A stretch of DNA of 64,000 nt from positions 34,610 to 98,609 of the forward strand of contig CAZEAN010000005.1 of the NCBI GenBank assembly GCA_964510225.1, in the 5' to 3' direction. This document shows, one piece after another, positions 28,201-39,000 of this stretch (the stretch's first letter is position 1; every line of letters begins with the position of its first letter). A program made the position numbers and the translations under genes. This DNA comes from CAZEAN01 sp964510225. Its GTDB lineage: Bacteria > Planctomycetota > Planctomycetia > Isosphaerales > Isosphaeraceae. Under the pieces are notes generated by a model. It searched no databases. It had not been told where the DNA came from and saw nothing but the letters and a program-made list of their open reading frames with translations.

Positions 28201-28725
28201 ATGTTGGTTGGCAAAAGCCTGGATCTCTGCTTTGGGAGGTGGTTTCTGGGCGAGGATAAACCAAGCGATTGGTCGATCTGAAAGGCTCGATGTACTGAGC
28301 GTTGGCTCATCCGCATCCTCAGGATATTCACGGACCTGTTGCAGTCGGGTGTTCACCTTAAGAAGGGCCTCAGACATGTCCGTCCCGACGTTGAACTCTA
28401 GGGTGATCGTCCCGTAGGAGTCGCTGGCCTCTGAGGCCATTTCGGTGACCCCTTCGACACTCTTAAGCTGTTCCTCCTGCTCCTGGATAATCTCCCGCTC
28501 GACCTCCTGGGGACTGGCTCCGGGCCACCGCGTCTCGACAGAGATCGTAGGGACTTGAACTTCGGGTGTCAGTTGGGTGGGCATGGTCCCCAACGCGATA
28601 GCACCGAAGAGTGCGACTAGGAGGACACCAACACTAACTTTGACTGGATTCTGCACACAGTTCGTCACCAGATCAGATCCGGTCCTACTGTGCTCTTGCT
28701 TGTATTCTTGAGGATCGTGCTGCAT
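25249..28725 (-). pseudogene. RND-family (AcrB/HAE1-like) efflux pump interrupted by one in-frame TAA
   Basis: The frame starts at ATG 28725, reads 482 codons to the TAA at 27277-27279, and continues in the same frame (QRGEDRLRAAVNGTREVWG and on) to a stop at 25249, about 1158 codons in all. The N-terminal half has NPVKVSVGVLLVALFG, the pore domains and the helix with FAVGMLVDNAVVVLENIYQH. The second half resumes with TLTTLAVFLPVIFI and the second set of helices. The break comes in the conserved loop where relatives have NIYQHYQRG, so a Tyr codon has probably become TAA. The pump would use the proton gradient to export drugs or other small molecules with the periplasmic adaptor encoded 58 bases upstream. 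Two split polypeptides are not expected to work well. Confidence 0.88.
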
Positions 28726-28783
28726 CGAGTGCGACTCCGGGCCGAGCGTGGTTCATGAATCGATCGCTCAGCGATACGTCAGA

Positions 28784-30115
28784 TCAAGAGCCTGAGTTGG
28801 CTGTACGTGTGCGATTGGCAGTTGTGATTGTTCGGATGATTTCCACTTGTTGACCGGGCCGAAGCCGTTCGTTTCCTTGAACGACGACAAGCTCTCCGTT
28901 CTTCAGTTCTCCGTCGACTTCGATTAGGTCTCCTTCTGCGACACCTGGAACTACAGCGACAGGTCGGACTGTCCCGAGTCTTGAGGCACTTTCGGGGTCG
29001 ATCACGAAGACGAGCGGCGATGGTCCTCCGAGCACCAAGGCATCTTTGGGAACTAAGAGGGCAGTATGTTCTCGACCGACTGGAAGGGTGACCCGCGCAA
29101 TCATGCCAGCTTTCAAAAGCGGGTTGCCAGCGGTCTCTTCATTCTGGACCCTCACTTTGACGGGGAAGGTCCGTGAGCGGAGGTCGGCCCGGGGAACCAC
29201 GAGCGCGACCTCTCCATTCAGTGAACGATCGGGGAGTGCGGCAACATCGACACGTGCAGAAGTACCTGGGCTGATAAATCGGATGTCATCTTCTGGAACT
29301 TTTACCTCCACATCGACTTGAACCAATTCAACCAAGCCGACCACTGGGTCACCGCGACCGACCCACTGACCAACTTCGGTATGTTCGACGGTGACATAAC
29401 CATCAAAGGGGGAGAGAATTGTGTGTTGATTCAACTGATCACGGAGAAGATCAACCCTGCCTTGCTGTGCTTCGACATTAGCCTTCGCAATCGCGATCTG
29501 TTCAGCGCGTGGGCCTGCCTTCAGTAGTTTCAGTGCTGCTTCCGAGCTGCGGACTGCTTCTTCGGCGGCCTCAGCATTCGAGACCGCTTCGTCAAGTACT
29601 TCCGACGATTCTGCCCGTTTGCGAACCAGTTCTTCCACTCGGCGTCGCCGTGAAATTGCGTAACTCCGTAGCGCGATACTTTGAGCAAGTTCAGCTTCAC
29701 CACGCTCGATTTCCTCGGGCCGGCTTCCATTTTCTAGCTCTGCGAGTTGTTGCTCGAGTGCCTCAAGTTGTGCCTCAGCAGCGACGATCTGCAACTCAAG
29801 CGATCGACTCCGAAGCTTCGCTAAAGGTTGTCCGGCGCTGACTCGCGCCCCTTCTTGAACAAGGAGTGCTTCGAGTCGATCTTCAACAGTGCTTCCGACC
29901 GTGCTTTCTCGGAGGGGAACGATCGATCCGACAAATAACTTCCCACGCGCGATCGATTGCTGTGTGACTGTTGCGGCTGCGACTGGAACAGGCCCCTGCT
30001 GTTGTGCTTGGAGTGGGTATGTTGCACTCAAAATCAGCCAGGTGAATAGTCCGACCCTTCTGAACAGGGACTTTGGTCGCGCGAGATCGATGGACAACTG
30101 TTTTGATCGATTCAT
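28784..30115 (-). CDS. Efflux RND transporter periplasmic adaptor (HlyD/AcrA family)
   Basis: 443 residues. The N-terminal hydrophobic segment ends near YPLQAQ and acts as signal or anchor. Beta-barrel and lipoyl half-motifs flank a long coiled-coil hairpin (about 105-215, with LEALEQQLAELENG and repeated RAEQIAIAKANVEAQQG). The second lipoyl half is HTILSPFDGYV. The membrane-proximal barrel follows, ending in a Gly/Asn-rich stretch. It links the inner-membrane pump to an outer-membrane channel. It is first in a two-gene operon with the pump pseudogene. No TolC-like gene is in the window. Confidence 0.9.
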   Translation of the reverse strand: MNRSKQLSIDLARPKSLFRRVGLFTWLILSATYPLQAQQQGPVPVAAATVTQQSIARGKLFVGSIVPLRESTVGSTVEDRLEALLVQEGARVSAGQPLAKLRSRSLELQIVAAEAQLEALEQQLAELENGSRPEEIERGEAELAQSIALRSYAISRRRRVEELVRKRAESSEVLDEAVSNAEAAEEAVRSSEAALKLLKAGPRAEQIAIAKANVEAQQGRVDLLRDQLNQHTILSPFDGYVTVEHTEVGQWVGRGDPVVGLVELVQVDVEVKVPEDDIRFISPGTSARVDVAALPDRSLNGEVALVVPRADLRSRTFPVKVRVQNEETAGNPLLKAGMIARVTLPVGREHTALLVPKDALVLGGPSPLVFVIDPESASRLGTVRPVAVVPGVAEGDLIEVDGELKNGELVVVQGNERLRPGQQVEIIRTITTANRTRTANSGS

Positions 30116-30489
30116 CGGGTTGGTGCTCGCAAGATCGATTTATCGCACAGCGATACCTTCATAACTGAGAAGGCATGAGTGTCATAATTAGACCATTTTT
30201 CAATGTATTCGACCCGGCAAGCCAAATTGAAGATTGTGGCTGATCAACTGGTCGGTCAGGTCAATACCATTGCTGGCCAAAACGGTTAGGAATCGACGAA
30301 TGATTTTGGCAAGTACAACACCAGCGAAAAGATTAAACCGAATTTTAACCTTTTTGAGGCAGCCTTGTCGACTTGCGACGGATTTCGGTCGAGCCAAGTC
30401 CGGGGAGGAATCGGAAGTCTCACTCTGATACAATGAGCGTCAACGCCATTTGAATCGCCAAACTTTTGAAGTATCGCGAGAGGTTTGCG
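30116..30489. other. Divergent promoter region, no gene seen
   Basis: This region lies between the divergently transcribed efflux adaptor and the PSCyt/DUF1553 gene and must hold both promoters. No operator repeat or structured leader stands out. Short open frames here lack coding character. An in-frame TTG at 30466 precedes the chosen start of the next gene. Confidence 0.45.
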
Positions 30490-32892
30490 ATGAACACTGT
30501 TGGGGTTTTGGCCACCTTCCTATCCGTTGCGATCATTCCCTCCGATCAGGGCGTTACTGAACCGATCTCGTTTGACCAAAACATCAAGCCATTATTGCAG
30601 CGGCATTGTCTCGGGTGTCACAACCCGGACGTCTCGAAAAGTGGCCTTGATCTTTCAACGTTAGCGTCGTCGTCTAGCCCAGCGGCAAGTGGTTTTGCGG
30701 CAATCGTACCTGGTGATCTTGAATCGAGCGAATTGGTCTACCGGATCACAACAGAGGATCAACTCAATCGGATGCCACCAGAGGGTACAAGGCTTTCAGA
30801 CGCTGAAGTCGAGGTATTCCGACGTTGGATCGCTCAGGGCGCAAACTGGCCATCGGAAGCAGGCCAAATCTCGAAAACTGATCATTGGGCCTATCAAACT
30901 CGCACCCAACCTCATCCTCCACAAGTCTCCGACAGCCTCGCTTCAAGCGTTTCGAACCCAATCGACCGTTTTGTGGTTGCGCGATTGGAGTCAGAGAGTC
31001 TAAGTCCAAGCCCAGAGGCGGAGCCTGCACGATTGCTTCGTCGGGTCTACTTGGCTCTGATCGGGGTTCCACCATCGCTGGAAGAAGTCGATGCGTTCCT
31101 CGCCGCTCCGACTGATCAGGCTTACGCCACAGTGGTTGATCGGTTGCTTGCCTCGGCTCAATTCGGGGAACATTGGGCACGCCCTTGGCTCGATCTGGCC
31201 CGCTATGCGGACTCAAATGGCTTCCAAGCCGACCAGCTCCGTGAGAGCTGGGCGTATCGTGATTGGGTCATTGACGCGATGAATGACGATTTGCCCTACG
31301 ATCAATTTGTCGTCAAACAGCTCGCGGGAGATTTGCTGCCGGCACCAACCGAAGCCGATCGAATCGCGACCGGATTCCATCGCGCGACCACCTGCAACGT
31401 GGAGGCTGGCGTTAATCCGGAAGAAAACCGCGTCAATCAAATTATCGATCGAGTGAATACCACAGCAACTGCCTTCCTGGGAACAACCCTTGAGTGTGCG
31501 CAGTGTCACGATCATAAATATGATCCGTTCAGCCAAACCGAATATTATCAACTCTTTGCCTTTTTCAATAACACGCCCATCGAAGTCACACTGAGCAAGG
31601 GAACGCAGTACGAGTTCGATGGTCCGACGATGGAGTTGCCCCTGACGGTTGAAGAGCAGAGTAAACATTCACGGTTGTTAACTCGTCGGGAGGCACTGCA
31701 ACGGAGACTCGATCGATCAACTGCTGAAGAGACCGCGCTCGCGACGCGTCTTACCCCGGAACTCCAGAGCATCAACGCAGCACTTGAGAATTTATCGCCA
31801 GCTACGACTCTTGTAATGGTTGAGCGGGAGGAGCCGCGTGAAACTCGGCTCCTCCGACGTGGAAACTTCCTTGATCCGGGCGAAGTAGTCGAACCTGGGA
31901 CACCGAGTGTTCTCCATCCGATGGCTACCGAGTTGCCCCGGAACCGGCTTGGGCTTGGGGAATGGCTGGTTGATCCGTCGAATCCGCTGCTCGCCCGAGT
32001 CACGGTCAATCGTTGGTGGTCAGAGCTATTTGGACATGGGATTGTTGAGAGCCCTGAAGATTTCGGGACTCGGGCAGAACCTCCCTCACACCCCGACCTT
32101 CTCGATTGGCTCGCGGTAGAACTCGTTGACCGAGATTGGTCACGCAAAGAACTCATCCGATTGATCGTCATGTCATCGACTTTCCGGCAGTCGTCCATGC
32201 TTCGTCCGGTTCATCGAGAGTTAGACCCGGAGAATCGGCTTCTGAGCCGTGGACCTCGGTTTCGGATGGCTGCCGAAATGATCCGTGATAATGCGCTGGC
32301 GACTTCAGGTTTGCTCTCAAGGCAAATTGGTGGCCCTACGGTGATGCCCTATCAACCCGGTGGAGTCTGGCGTGCTGTGGGGAGGAATGCTCCGAAGTGG
32401 GATGAGGATCGAGGTCCTGATCGTTACCGACGTGGACTCTATGTCGTGGTACGACGTGCCGCTCCTTACCCCAGCTTCGTGACTTTTGATGCTCCCGATC
32501 GGACCACCTGCACCGTCAAGCGGCCGAAGACCAATACGCCGCTTCAGGCTCTTGTTCTTCTGAATGATCCCGCATTTGTTGAAGCAGCTTATGGTCTGGC
32601 GGACCGCATCATTCGATGTTGTCCGAGTGCTTCACCAACCGATCGATTGACGTTTGCATTTCAGACAGTGCTGTCGCGTCAGCCTCAGGATCACGAAGTT
32701 CAAGAACTCCTGCACTTGTACGAGCGAGAGCAAACCCGATTCGAGCGGTCTTCCGACCAGACCAGCGAGTTTCTGAGCCTTCTTCCAAGTCACATGTTCA
32801 GACCATCAGGTTCAGCGGCTAGTGAATTCGCCTCATGGGTCGTCGTGGGGACTGTGCTTCTTAATCTAGATGAAACAATCACAATCAATTAG
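30490..32892 (+). CDS. PSCyt1-DUF1549-DUF1553 secreted cytochrome-like protein
   Basis: 800 residues from ATG 30490 (GAGAGG seven bases upstream). It has a short signal helix (about 4-18), then a planctomycete-type cytochrome c domain with CLGCH (Cys40-His44) and the RMPPEGTRLSDAEV segment that carries the likely axial Met. DUF1549 follows (about 120-330, YADSNGFQAD) with a second CAQCHDHKYDP motif, and DUF1553 is C-terminal (LGEWLVDPSNPLLARVTVNR to LVLLNDPAFVEAA and VLLNLDETIT). This architecture is nearly confined to Planctomycetota and related phyla. It is almost always paired with a DUF1501 gene and often linked to polysaccharide use. Here the DUF1501 partner is separated by an RTX gene. 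Biochemical role unproven. Confidence 0.92.
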   Translation: MNTVGVLATFLSVAIIPSDQGVTEPISFDQNIKPLLQRHCLGCHNPDVSKSGLDLSTLASSSSPAASGFAAIVPGDLESSELVYRITTEDQLNRMPPEGTRLSDAEVEVFRRWIAQGANWPSEAGQISKTDHWAYQTRTQPHPPQVSDSLASSVSNPIDRFVVARLESESLSPSPEAEPARLLRRVYLALIGVPPSLEEVDAFLAAPTDQAYATVVDRLLASAQFGEHWARPWLDLARYADSNGFQADQLRESWAYRDWVIDAMNDDLPYDQFVVKQLAGDLLPAPTEADRIATGFHRATTCNVEAGVNPEENRVNQIIDRVNTTATAFLGTTLECAQCHDHKYDPFSQTEYYQLFAFFNNTPIEVTLSKGTQYEFDGPTMELPLTVEEQSKHSRLLTRREALQRRLDRSTAEETALATRLTPELQSINAALENLSPATTLVMVEREEPRETRLLRRGNFLDPGEVVEPGTPSVLHPMATELPRNRLGLGEWLVDPSNPLLARVTVNRWWSELFGHGIVESPEDFGTRAEPPSHPDLLDWLAVELVDRDWSRKELIRLIVMSSTFRQSSMLRPVHRELDPENRLLSRGPRFRMAAEMIRDNALATSGLLSRQIGGPTVMPYQPGGVWRAVGRNAPKWDEDRGPDRYRRGLYVVVRRAAPYPSFVTFDAPDRTTCTVKRPKTNTPLQALVLLNDPAFVEAAYGLADRIIRCCPSASPTDRLTFAFQTVLSRQPQDHEVQELLHLYEREQTRFERSSDQTSEFLSLLPSHMFRPSGSAASEFASWVVVGTVLLNLDETITIN

Positions 32893-33265
32893 TGTTAGTG
32901 ATTGTGATGTGGTAATGCCAGCTTCTTTTGTGGATCTGCTTGGTGTACTGTTCCCCTCCGAAGCAACATCGTTCAATTTCAATAAATCGATGTCGGGTTT
33001 GTGATTCAGATCACGAAAAACTTCATATCAAGATTACCTTGCTGGGCTTGGTTCGAGCCTGAAGTCTGTGACGCGTTGATCGGAATAGACCCCGAACTGA
33101 CCTAGCCCCGATCGACCAACTCAAGAATGACACAACCTGTTGGGTGGGTTGTTGAGGAAAAAATGTGCCCAGCTTGGGTTGTTGAGTTGACAAGCCAATT
33201 TGTTTCAATAAGTGCTCATGCGACGAGAAGACTAAGAAGATTGTGAACGATCTGGAGCATACAGA
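32893..33265. other. Long 5' leader/intergenic region before the RTX gene
   Basis: 373 bases without a gene between the DUF1553 gene and the RTX gene, both on the plus strand. It contains the CRP-like palindrome at 33000-33015 and two copies of GGGTTGTTGAG-like text (near 33145 and 33177). Its length suggests that the RTX gene has its own promoter. Confidence 0.4.
33000..33015. promoter_or_regulatory. CRP/FNR-like operator candidate
   Basis: TGTGATTCAGATCACG fits the TGTGA-N6-TCACA consensus with one mismatch in the last base. It lies 250 bases upstream of the RTX gene start, a plausible promoter position for a long leader. A 16-bp match can occur by chance in 64 kb, and no CRP gene is in the window. 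Confidence 0.25.
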
Positions 33266-34270
33266 ATGAGTCGGAATTTACTGAAGAATCTGCTGAACTC
33301 ACATCGTAACCGCAAGCGACAGAGTTTGAGGGTCACGCGACGCTTTGAACCAGCATTACAAAGACTCCAAGATCGGGTTGTCCCGGCCGTCGTCGCAAGT
33401 TTTGCTGCTGACATTGGTCAACTGTCGATTACGGGTGATAGCAAGGGCAACGTGATTAGCATTTCTCGACAGGATGATGGTTCCATCCTCATCAATAACG
33501 GCGAGATTGCAATCAGTGGCGGAATCCCAACGATCAATAATACGACAACGATTGTTGCGTTTGGATTGGGGGGAGACGGTCAAATTACTCTTAATGAGTT
33601 CAAGGGCGCACTCCCTCGAGCGATCTTCCTCGGTGGGAGTAGTAATGATCTCCTGAATGGTGGTTCTGGCCAGGACTTCCTTTCAGGAAACAGCGGCAAT
33701 GACACGATCCGCGGACGAGGCAATGAAGATGACATCTTCGGTGGATCTGGCAATGACACCTTCCTGGGGGACAGAGGCAACGACAACCTCCACGGACAAG
33801 CGGGGAGCGACCTCTTAATCGTAAACAACGGTGACGGTTCCGACTTCCTTGAAGCTGGTGAAGGCTTCGACACCGTTCAAGTCAATGGCTCCAATACCGA
33901 TCGTGACGTAATCTTCGTTGAGCATAACGGAAATCGAGTCCGAGTCGAGCGGACCAATATTGATGTCTTCGTGCTCGATATTGGTACGACCGAGACTCTC
34001 GACATCAATGTTTTCGGTGTCAAAGATTACGTTAGGGGTAGTGTGGGATTGGCCGAATTGATCTCCTTGGAAATCGATGGCGGAAACGGCAGTGATGTCC
34101 TGCTCGGTGGTGATGACAACGATGTGCTCTCCGGAGGTAATGGGAACGACATTCTCCTTGCTGGCGATGGAAATGACACCATGAACGGTGGTGCCGAGAC
34201 CGTTTTCCTTGACTGCGGCGCCGGCGAGGACAGTGCCATCAATGGCGAGCCCCTGATCAACGTCCCCTGA
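33266..34270 (+). CDS. RTX-type calcium-binding repeat protein with LEDR-like export motif
   Basis: 334 residues. The N-terminus is strongly basic, and residues 26-41 read RFEPALQRLQDRVVPA, a variant of the LEDRxxPA motif found at the start of many large exported proteins of Gemmata-like planctomycetes. Nonapeptide-like GGxGND repeats follow in two blocks (about 127-190 and 270-310), for example GGSGNDTF and GGNGNDIL, which bind calcium and form parallel beta rolls. A non-repeat domain at 195-265 lies between. No enzymatic domain is evident. It may be a cell-surface or matrix protein. It sits between a DUF1553 gene and a DUF1501 gene, which normally adjoin. Confidence 0.85.
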   Translation: MSRNLLKNLLNSHRNRKRQSLRVTRRFEPALQRLQDRVVPAVVASFAADIGQLSITGDSKGNVISISRQDDGSILINNGEIAISGGIPTINNTTTIVAFGLGGDGQITLNEFKGALPRAIFLGGSSNDLLNGGSGQDFLSGNSGNDTIRGRGNEDDIFGGSGNDTFLGDRGNDNLHGQAGSDLLIVNNGDGSDFLEAGEGFDTVQVNGSNTDRDVIFVEHNGNRVRVERTNIDVFVLDIGTTETLDINVFGVKDYVRGSVGLAELISLEIDGGNGSDVLLGGDDNDVLSGGNGNDILLAGDGNDTMNGGAETVFLDCGAGEDSAINGEPLINVP

Positions 34271-34451
34271 GCGATTGCATTCTCCAGGTTCGTTTTGATT
34301 CGACTCGGGCCCTGTGCTGCTGTTTCCTTCGACAGCGACATGGAGCCTTGAGCGATAGGCCGACTTTGCCGAGGTGCTACCGATACCCGCTCGAGCACGG
34401 TACGATGAATGGAGAACAGTAATGACGTGGTGTGGTATACCGGAGCATCTG

Positions 34452-35906
34452 ATGAACCCGATCGACCAGGCTCAGCAAGAGATGTCCCGTCGGCTACTTT
34501 TCCAGAAGGTGGGCTTCGGGATCGGCAGTGTTGCCCTCGGGGAACTTCTCGGCAAAGCAGCGATGGCGACTTCGATTGACCCTGATCCGGATCAATCAAC
34601 AGGAACTGCTCCATACGTAAAGCCAAAAGCTAAGCACGTAATCTATATTCACCTGGTCGGGGCGCCTTCGCATCTCGACTTGTTCGACCCTAAGCCAGAG
34701 CTTACCAAACGAAGCGGTGAACCCTGTCCTCTGGAATTCTTCGAAGGGAAACCCTTTGCGTTCATCCGAGAGCATCCAAACTTGCTCGGGACTCCTTCTG
34801 GTCCCTCATTTAAGTTTCGACGCTCAGGGGAATCGGGGTTGGAACTTTCAAACCTCCTCCCACATCTCCAAGGGGTCGCCGATGATCTCTGCGTGATCCG
34901 GACCATTCAAACCGACCAATTCAACCATGCGCCGGCACAGCTTAAAATGCTCACTGGCTTTGAACGGTTCGGTCGACCGTGTCTTGGCTCTTGGCTCTCG
35001 TACGGCTTGGGGACTGAAAACTCGGATCTGCCCAGTTTCGTTGTGCTGATCACCGGCCAGATTCTCGGGGCTGGCAACAGTGCCTGGGGAAGCGGGTTCC
35101 TTCCGACAGTCCACCAAGGAGTCGAATTCCGGAGTCAAGGCGATCCGGTTCTCTTTCTCTCTAATCCGCCCGGTGTTGATCGGACATTGCGGCGTGAAAT
35201 GGTCGATTCGATTAATCAACTCAATCAATACGCACTTGCAGACGTCGGAGATCCTGAGATTGAGACGAGGATCAATCAGTATGAACTCGCATTCCGGATG
35301 CAGTCGAGTGTCCCAGAATTGATGGACATCAGTGACGAGCCTAAGGAAGTCCACGAGCTGTACGGAACCTCAGCGAAGAAGGCGAGTTTCGCTAACAACT
35401 GCTTACTTGCTCGTCGCTTAATCGAGCGGGGCGTCCGATTTGTCCAGTTGTTCGATCAAGGCTGGGACATGCATAGCGGCGTCTTCAAGAACCTCCCGAA
35501 GAAAGCTGCCAGTGTTGATCGACCCCTCGCCGCATTAATTCAAGACCTGAAGCGACGCGGTCTCCTTGAAGAAACACTTGTCGTCTGGTCTGCGGAGTTC
35601 GGCAGAACTCCCATGGCGCAGGCTACGAACTCACAAAGAGCCCCCTTCGCTGTGGGACGCGATCATCATCGGGACGCGTTCTCGGTGTGGATCGCCGGTG
35701 GTGGTAGCCGAGATGGAACCGCCGTTGGTCTCACCGATCCCCTGGGTTTCAGTGCTGTCGATAACCCCGTCCACGTTCACGACTTCAATGCAACGCTTCT
35801 CCATCTACTCGGCATTGATCACACTCGGCTAACTTTCCGATACCAAGGAAGAGAGTTCCGCCTTACCGATGTCCACGGCCGCGTTATTCCCGAAATCGTC
35901 GCCTGA
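34452..35906 (+). CDS. DUF1501 secreted protein (sulfatase-like fold)
   Basis: 484 residues from ATG 34452, chosen because GGAG lies just upstream and the frame before it lacks character. The N-terminus has SRRLLFQKVG, a Tat-like twin-arginine signal. Family landmarks are IYIHLVGAPSHLDLFDPKPE near 65-85, then FEGKPFAF, SAEFGRTPMAQ (catalytic-like region) and the late GRDHHRDAF with metal-ligand histidines. DUF1501 proteins resemble alkaline phosphatase/sulfatase folds and are paired with PSCyt/DUF1553 proteins in planctomycetes. It is the likely partner of the gene at 30.5 kb. Confidence 0.9.
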   Translation: MNPIDQAQQEMSRRLLFQKVGFGIGSVALGELLGKAAMATSIDPDPDQSTGTAPYVKPKAKHVIYIHLVGAPSHLDLFDPKPELTKRSGEPCPLEFFEGKPFAFIREHPNLLGTPSGPSFKFRRSGESGLELSNLLPHLQGVADDLCVIRTIQTDQFNHAPAQLKMLTGFERFGRPCLGSWLSYGLGTENSDLPSFVVLITGQILGAGNSAWGSGFLPTVHQGVEFRSQGDPVLFLSNPPGVDRTLRREMVDSINQLNQYALADVGDPEIETRINQYELAFRMQSSVPELMDISDEPKEVHELYGTSAKKASFANNCLLARRLIERGVRFVQLFDQGWDMHSGVFKNLPKKAASVDRPLAALIQDLKRRGLLEETLVVWSAEFGRTPMAQATNSQRAPFAVGRDHHRDAFSVWIAGGGSRDGTAVGLTDPLGFSAVDNPVHVHDFNATLLHLLGIDHTRLTFRYQGREFRLTDVHGRVIPEIVA

Positions 35907-36082
35907 AGAGGGGCTGGCCAACCAAGCATGCATTGACTCGGTTTGGCAAGAACTTAATAATGAATGAAAATGGTTCAGCCTCGAATGATTCGTCTTCAGA
36001 GTCAGGAACATGAAGACGAGAGATTGAGTACACGGGTTACATGAAAGAATACTAGTTCATCACTTCTTTGAGGGCAATAATC

Positions 36083-39000
36083 GTGGAAGAGAGTGAGTTG
36101 ACTCCTCAGTTGCCTTCAGAAGCACCTCAGCAGTCGGGTGGAGTCGAGGGTTCCGAAGCTCCGATCTCCTCAGTCTCCACCTCGACAATGATTAAAAGGA
36201 TTCTTAAGCTCGGGCTGGTCGATGCACCAGTCATGAAGAAACTCCTGGACGGACGCGATCCCGCGACAGAGCTGCCCGAATCCGATTGGGTCCTGCGGGC
36301 GTTAGTTCAGGAACAAGTGCTCACTGATTTTCAGGCGGCAGCGATCCGTCGCGGTCGGATCGACGACCTTGTCGTGGACAACTACATCGTCCTCCGCCAG
36401 ATCGGGCGAGGGGGGATGGGTAGGGTCTACGAGGTCATTCACCGTCGGCTCTGCAAGCGAGCTGCATTGAAGCTGGTCGACTCTGACTATGCGAGTGACT
36501 CTCGAGTCATCCGTCGCTTCCAACGTGAAGTTGAAAGCACCGCTCGGTTGGTCCACCCGAACCTTGTTACCGCCTTCGATGCCGGTGAGTTTGCCGGACG
36601 TCCCTACTTGGTGATGGAGTTCGTGGACGGGGCCGATCTGAACCGGCTGATCAAGGAACGTGGTTCGCTACCCTTGGATCAGGCACTCGATATTCTGACT
36701 CAGGCTGCTCGGGGACTCCGCGAAGCTCATAAGCGCGGCATTGTCCATCGCGACATCAAGCCCCACAACCTTTTGGTCTCGCGGGATGGGGTTGTTAAAG
36801 TCTCTGACCTTGGACTTGCACGAGTCTCCGAGGTGCAGGGGACTGGTGGTGAGGACAAGCATGAATTGACCCGATTCGGGTCGGTCCTAGGCACAGTGTA
36901 TTACATCTCGCCGGAACAGGCTCGGAATGCACGCGACGCCGACGAACGCTCGGATATCTACAGTTTAGGCTGTACACTCCACACCATGCTTACGGGCCTC
37001 CCCCCGTTTCGAGGTGAGACGGCCGTTAACGTCGTCGTCGCTCATCGAATGAAGAAACCGCCCCGGCTCCGTGATTCGATTCCAGGACTCCCATCGTCAG
37101 TTGAGTCGCTCTTCCAACGAATGCTCGCTAAGAACCCTGCTGACCGGCCACAATCCATGGACGAGCTCTTAGCTCTGCTTGATGCCATCGTCCGAGGCCA
37201 AACCAGCAACGAGCCAGACCCGGCAACTTTGCTGGCGAGCACTCCCCTGTCTAGCGGACCATTTACTCTATCTGGTCTGACGATCGACGGGCCTCTGCAA
37301 TTGGGCCTCAAGCAACCAGACGATCGAGTCAAGCCAAGTCAAGCCGACTCGAACCAAGAATCCCGTTCCCGTCGACAGATCTGGCCCATTGTGTGTGCCG
37401 TCGGTGTCACAACACTACTTGTCACCGCACTCTTTGTCGTCATCAACCGTCGCAGTAGCCAAGAATCGAACCAGTCTGCCGCGAACCAAATAGAGTCGAT
37501 GGCGTCAGCGCAGCATCACTCCGATCGATTCCCCGAGCCGCGTCCGCTCCAAGGAGATTTTGGGTCGCAGTTATCAGCACAACCAGACGATTCGATGGTA
37601 TTGGACCAGAGTTCGGGCACTAAGGGAGCTAATCAGGTATCAACGCCACCTACTGAGACTAAGGATCCGACTGTAGACTTCCTAAGCACGGTTGGTTCAC
37701 CACGGTTGATTCAGGCGTTCCCAGTGCGTCAACGGAGCCTCTGCGCCGTCGGTATTACTCCTGATGGCGAACATGCTTTCACTAGTTCGATTGACGGGAG
37801 AGTGTTGTATTGGGATCTTCGAACGGGTAGGAACCTACTAGGGTTCAGCTACCGGACGTATGTTAGCGACGATACTGCCTTAGTAGAGTGTATTGCAGTT
37901 GACCCCGAGGGTCTCTGGGGAGTTCTAGGGGGTAGTGAGGGCTCGATACTGATCATCGATCTCGGTACTCTCCAAAAGGCTGCTGAATCAGGAGATGGTG
38001 CGGCGTTATCACTCGCATTCCGAAGACTTGAGGGCCACGAGGGACGTGTCCTCGACCTCACGATGGGTGCTGAAGGCAAGTCGTTTATATCCTCGGGTGC
38101 TGACGGTACCCTCCGATCTTGGGATCTGGCATCGGGTGAAGAGATCGGAGAACTGGTCTCGAACGAAGGACGCCGGGTCTTCAGTATCGATCTTGACACT
38201 GATCGATTGAGTATCCTCTCCAGTGGTGAAAACCGACGTTTGGAAATTCGCGAGAGCAGTCGGAGTGCAGCCCCGATAGAGACCTATTGGGAGCCAGAAG
38301 CTTCCCTCTCTGCGCTGTTCTGCGATGAAGGCAAGATGATTCTCTCAGCGGGTCTTGATGGGTTGCTCCGGCTCTGGAATCGTGAGACCGGGCGGCTTCG
38401 TTGGCGTCTCGACTCTTCACAAGGCCGGCTCTACAAGGTTGCAGTCTCACGAGATGGTACTTTTGCCCTCAGTGTGGGTGAACGCGATTTGGTTCTGCGT
38501 GATGTTGGTTCAGGAAAGGAGATTCACCGCTATCCGATCGATGAAACGACCCGTAATGTATGCTTCGTGCCCGGCTACTCGGCTGCTCTTACTGGCTCAG
38601 ATGATGGGCGGCTCCGGCTCTGGAAGCTTCCAGAGAGATCGATGATTCCTGCGGTCGGCCCCGCACTCTCGGCTGCTGATGAGATCGGCGTGGGGCGACT
38701 CACCGAAGTTCCAAGTCGGCTCTCAATCTTCAGTGGTGGAGACCTCCGAGCGTTTCGACGTTGGATTCGACGCTGTCGAGACCTCGGTCTGATTCCGGTC
38801 GACTTGGATGCGTACAATTGGGGTGGAGTTGCTCTCTTCGGTGGAATTGCGGAACCCAATACAGCAGCTCGGAATTGGGAGTGTGAAGTGACTATTGGCG
38901 ACGAGTTTATCTCGTATGTCCAGCAACGCGAAAATCGAGGTTTAACGCTCTTTGCATTCGACGCTTGTGAGCTTGATGATCAACGCGCTGAGGTGACGTT

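Noticed and set aside
30200..30433. Short frames on both strands between the efflux and PSCyt genes
   Set aside because: Both strands give similar-quality nonsense peptides; the interval is better explained as a divergent promoter region.
31548..32198. 216-residue minus-strand frame opposite the DUF1553 gene
   Set aside because: Ser/Arg-rich antisense shadow of a strongly supported coding sequence.
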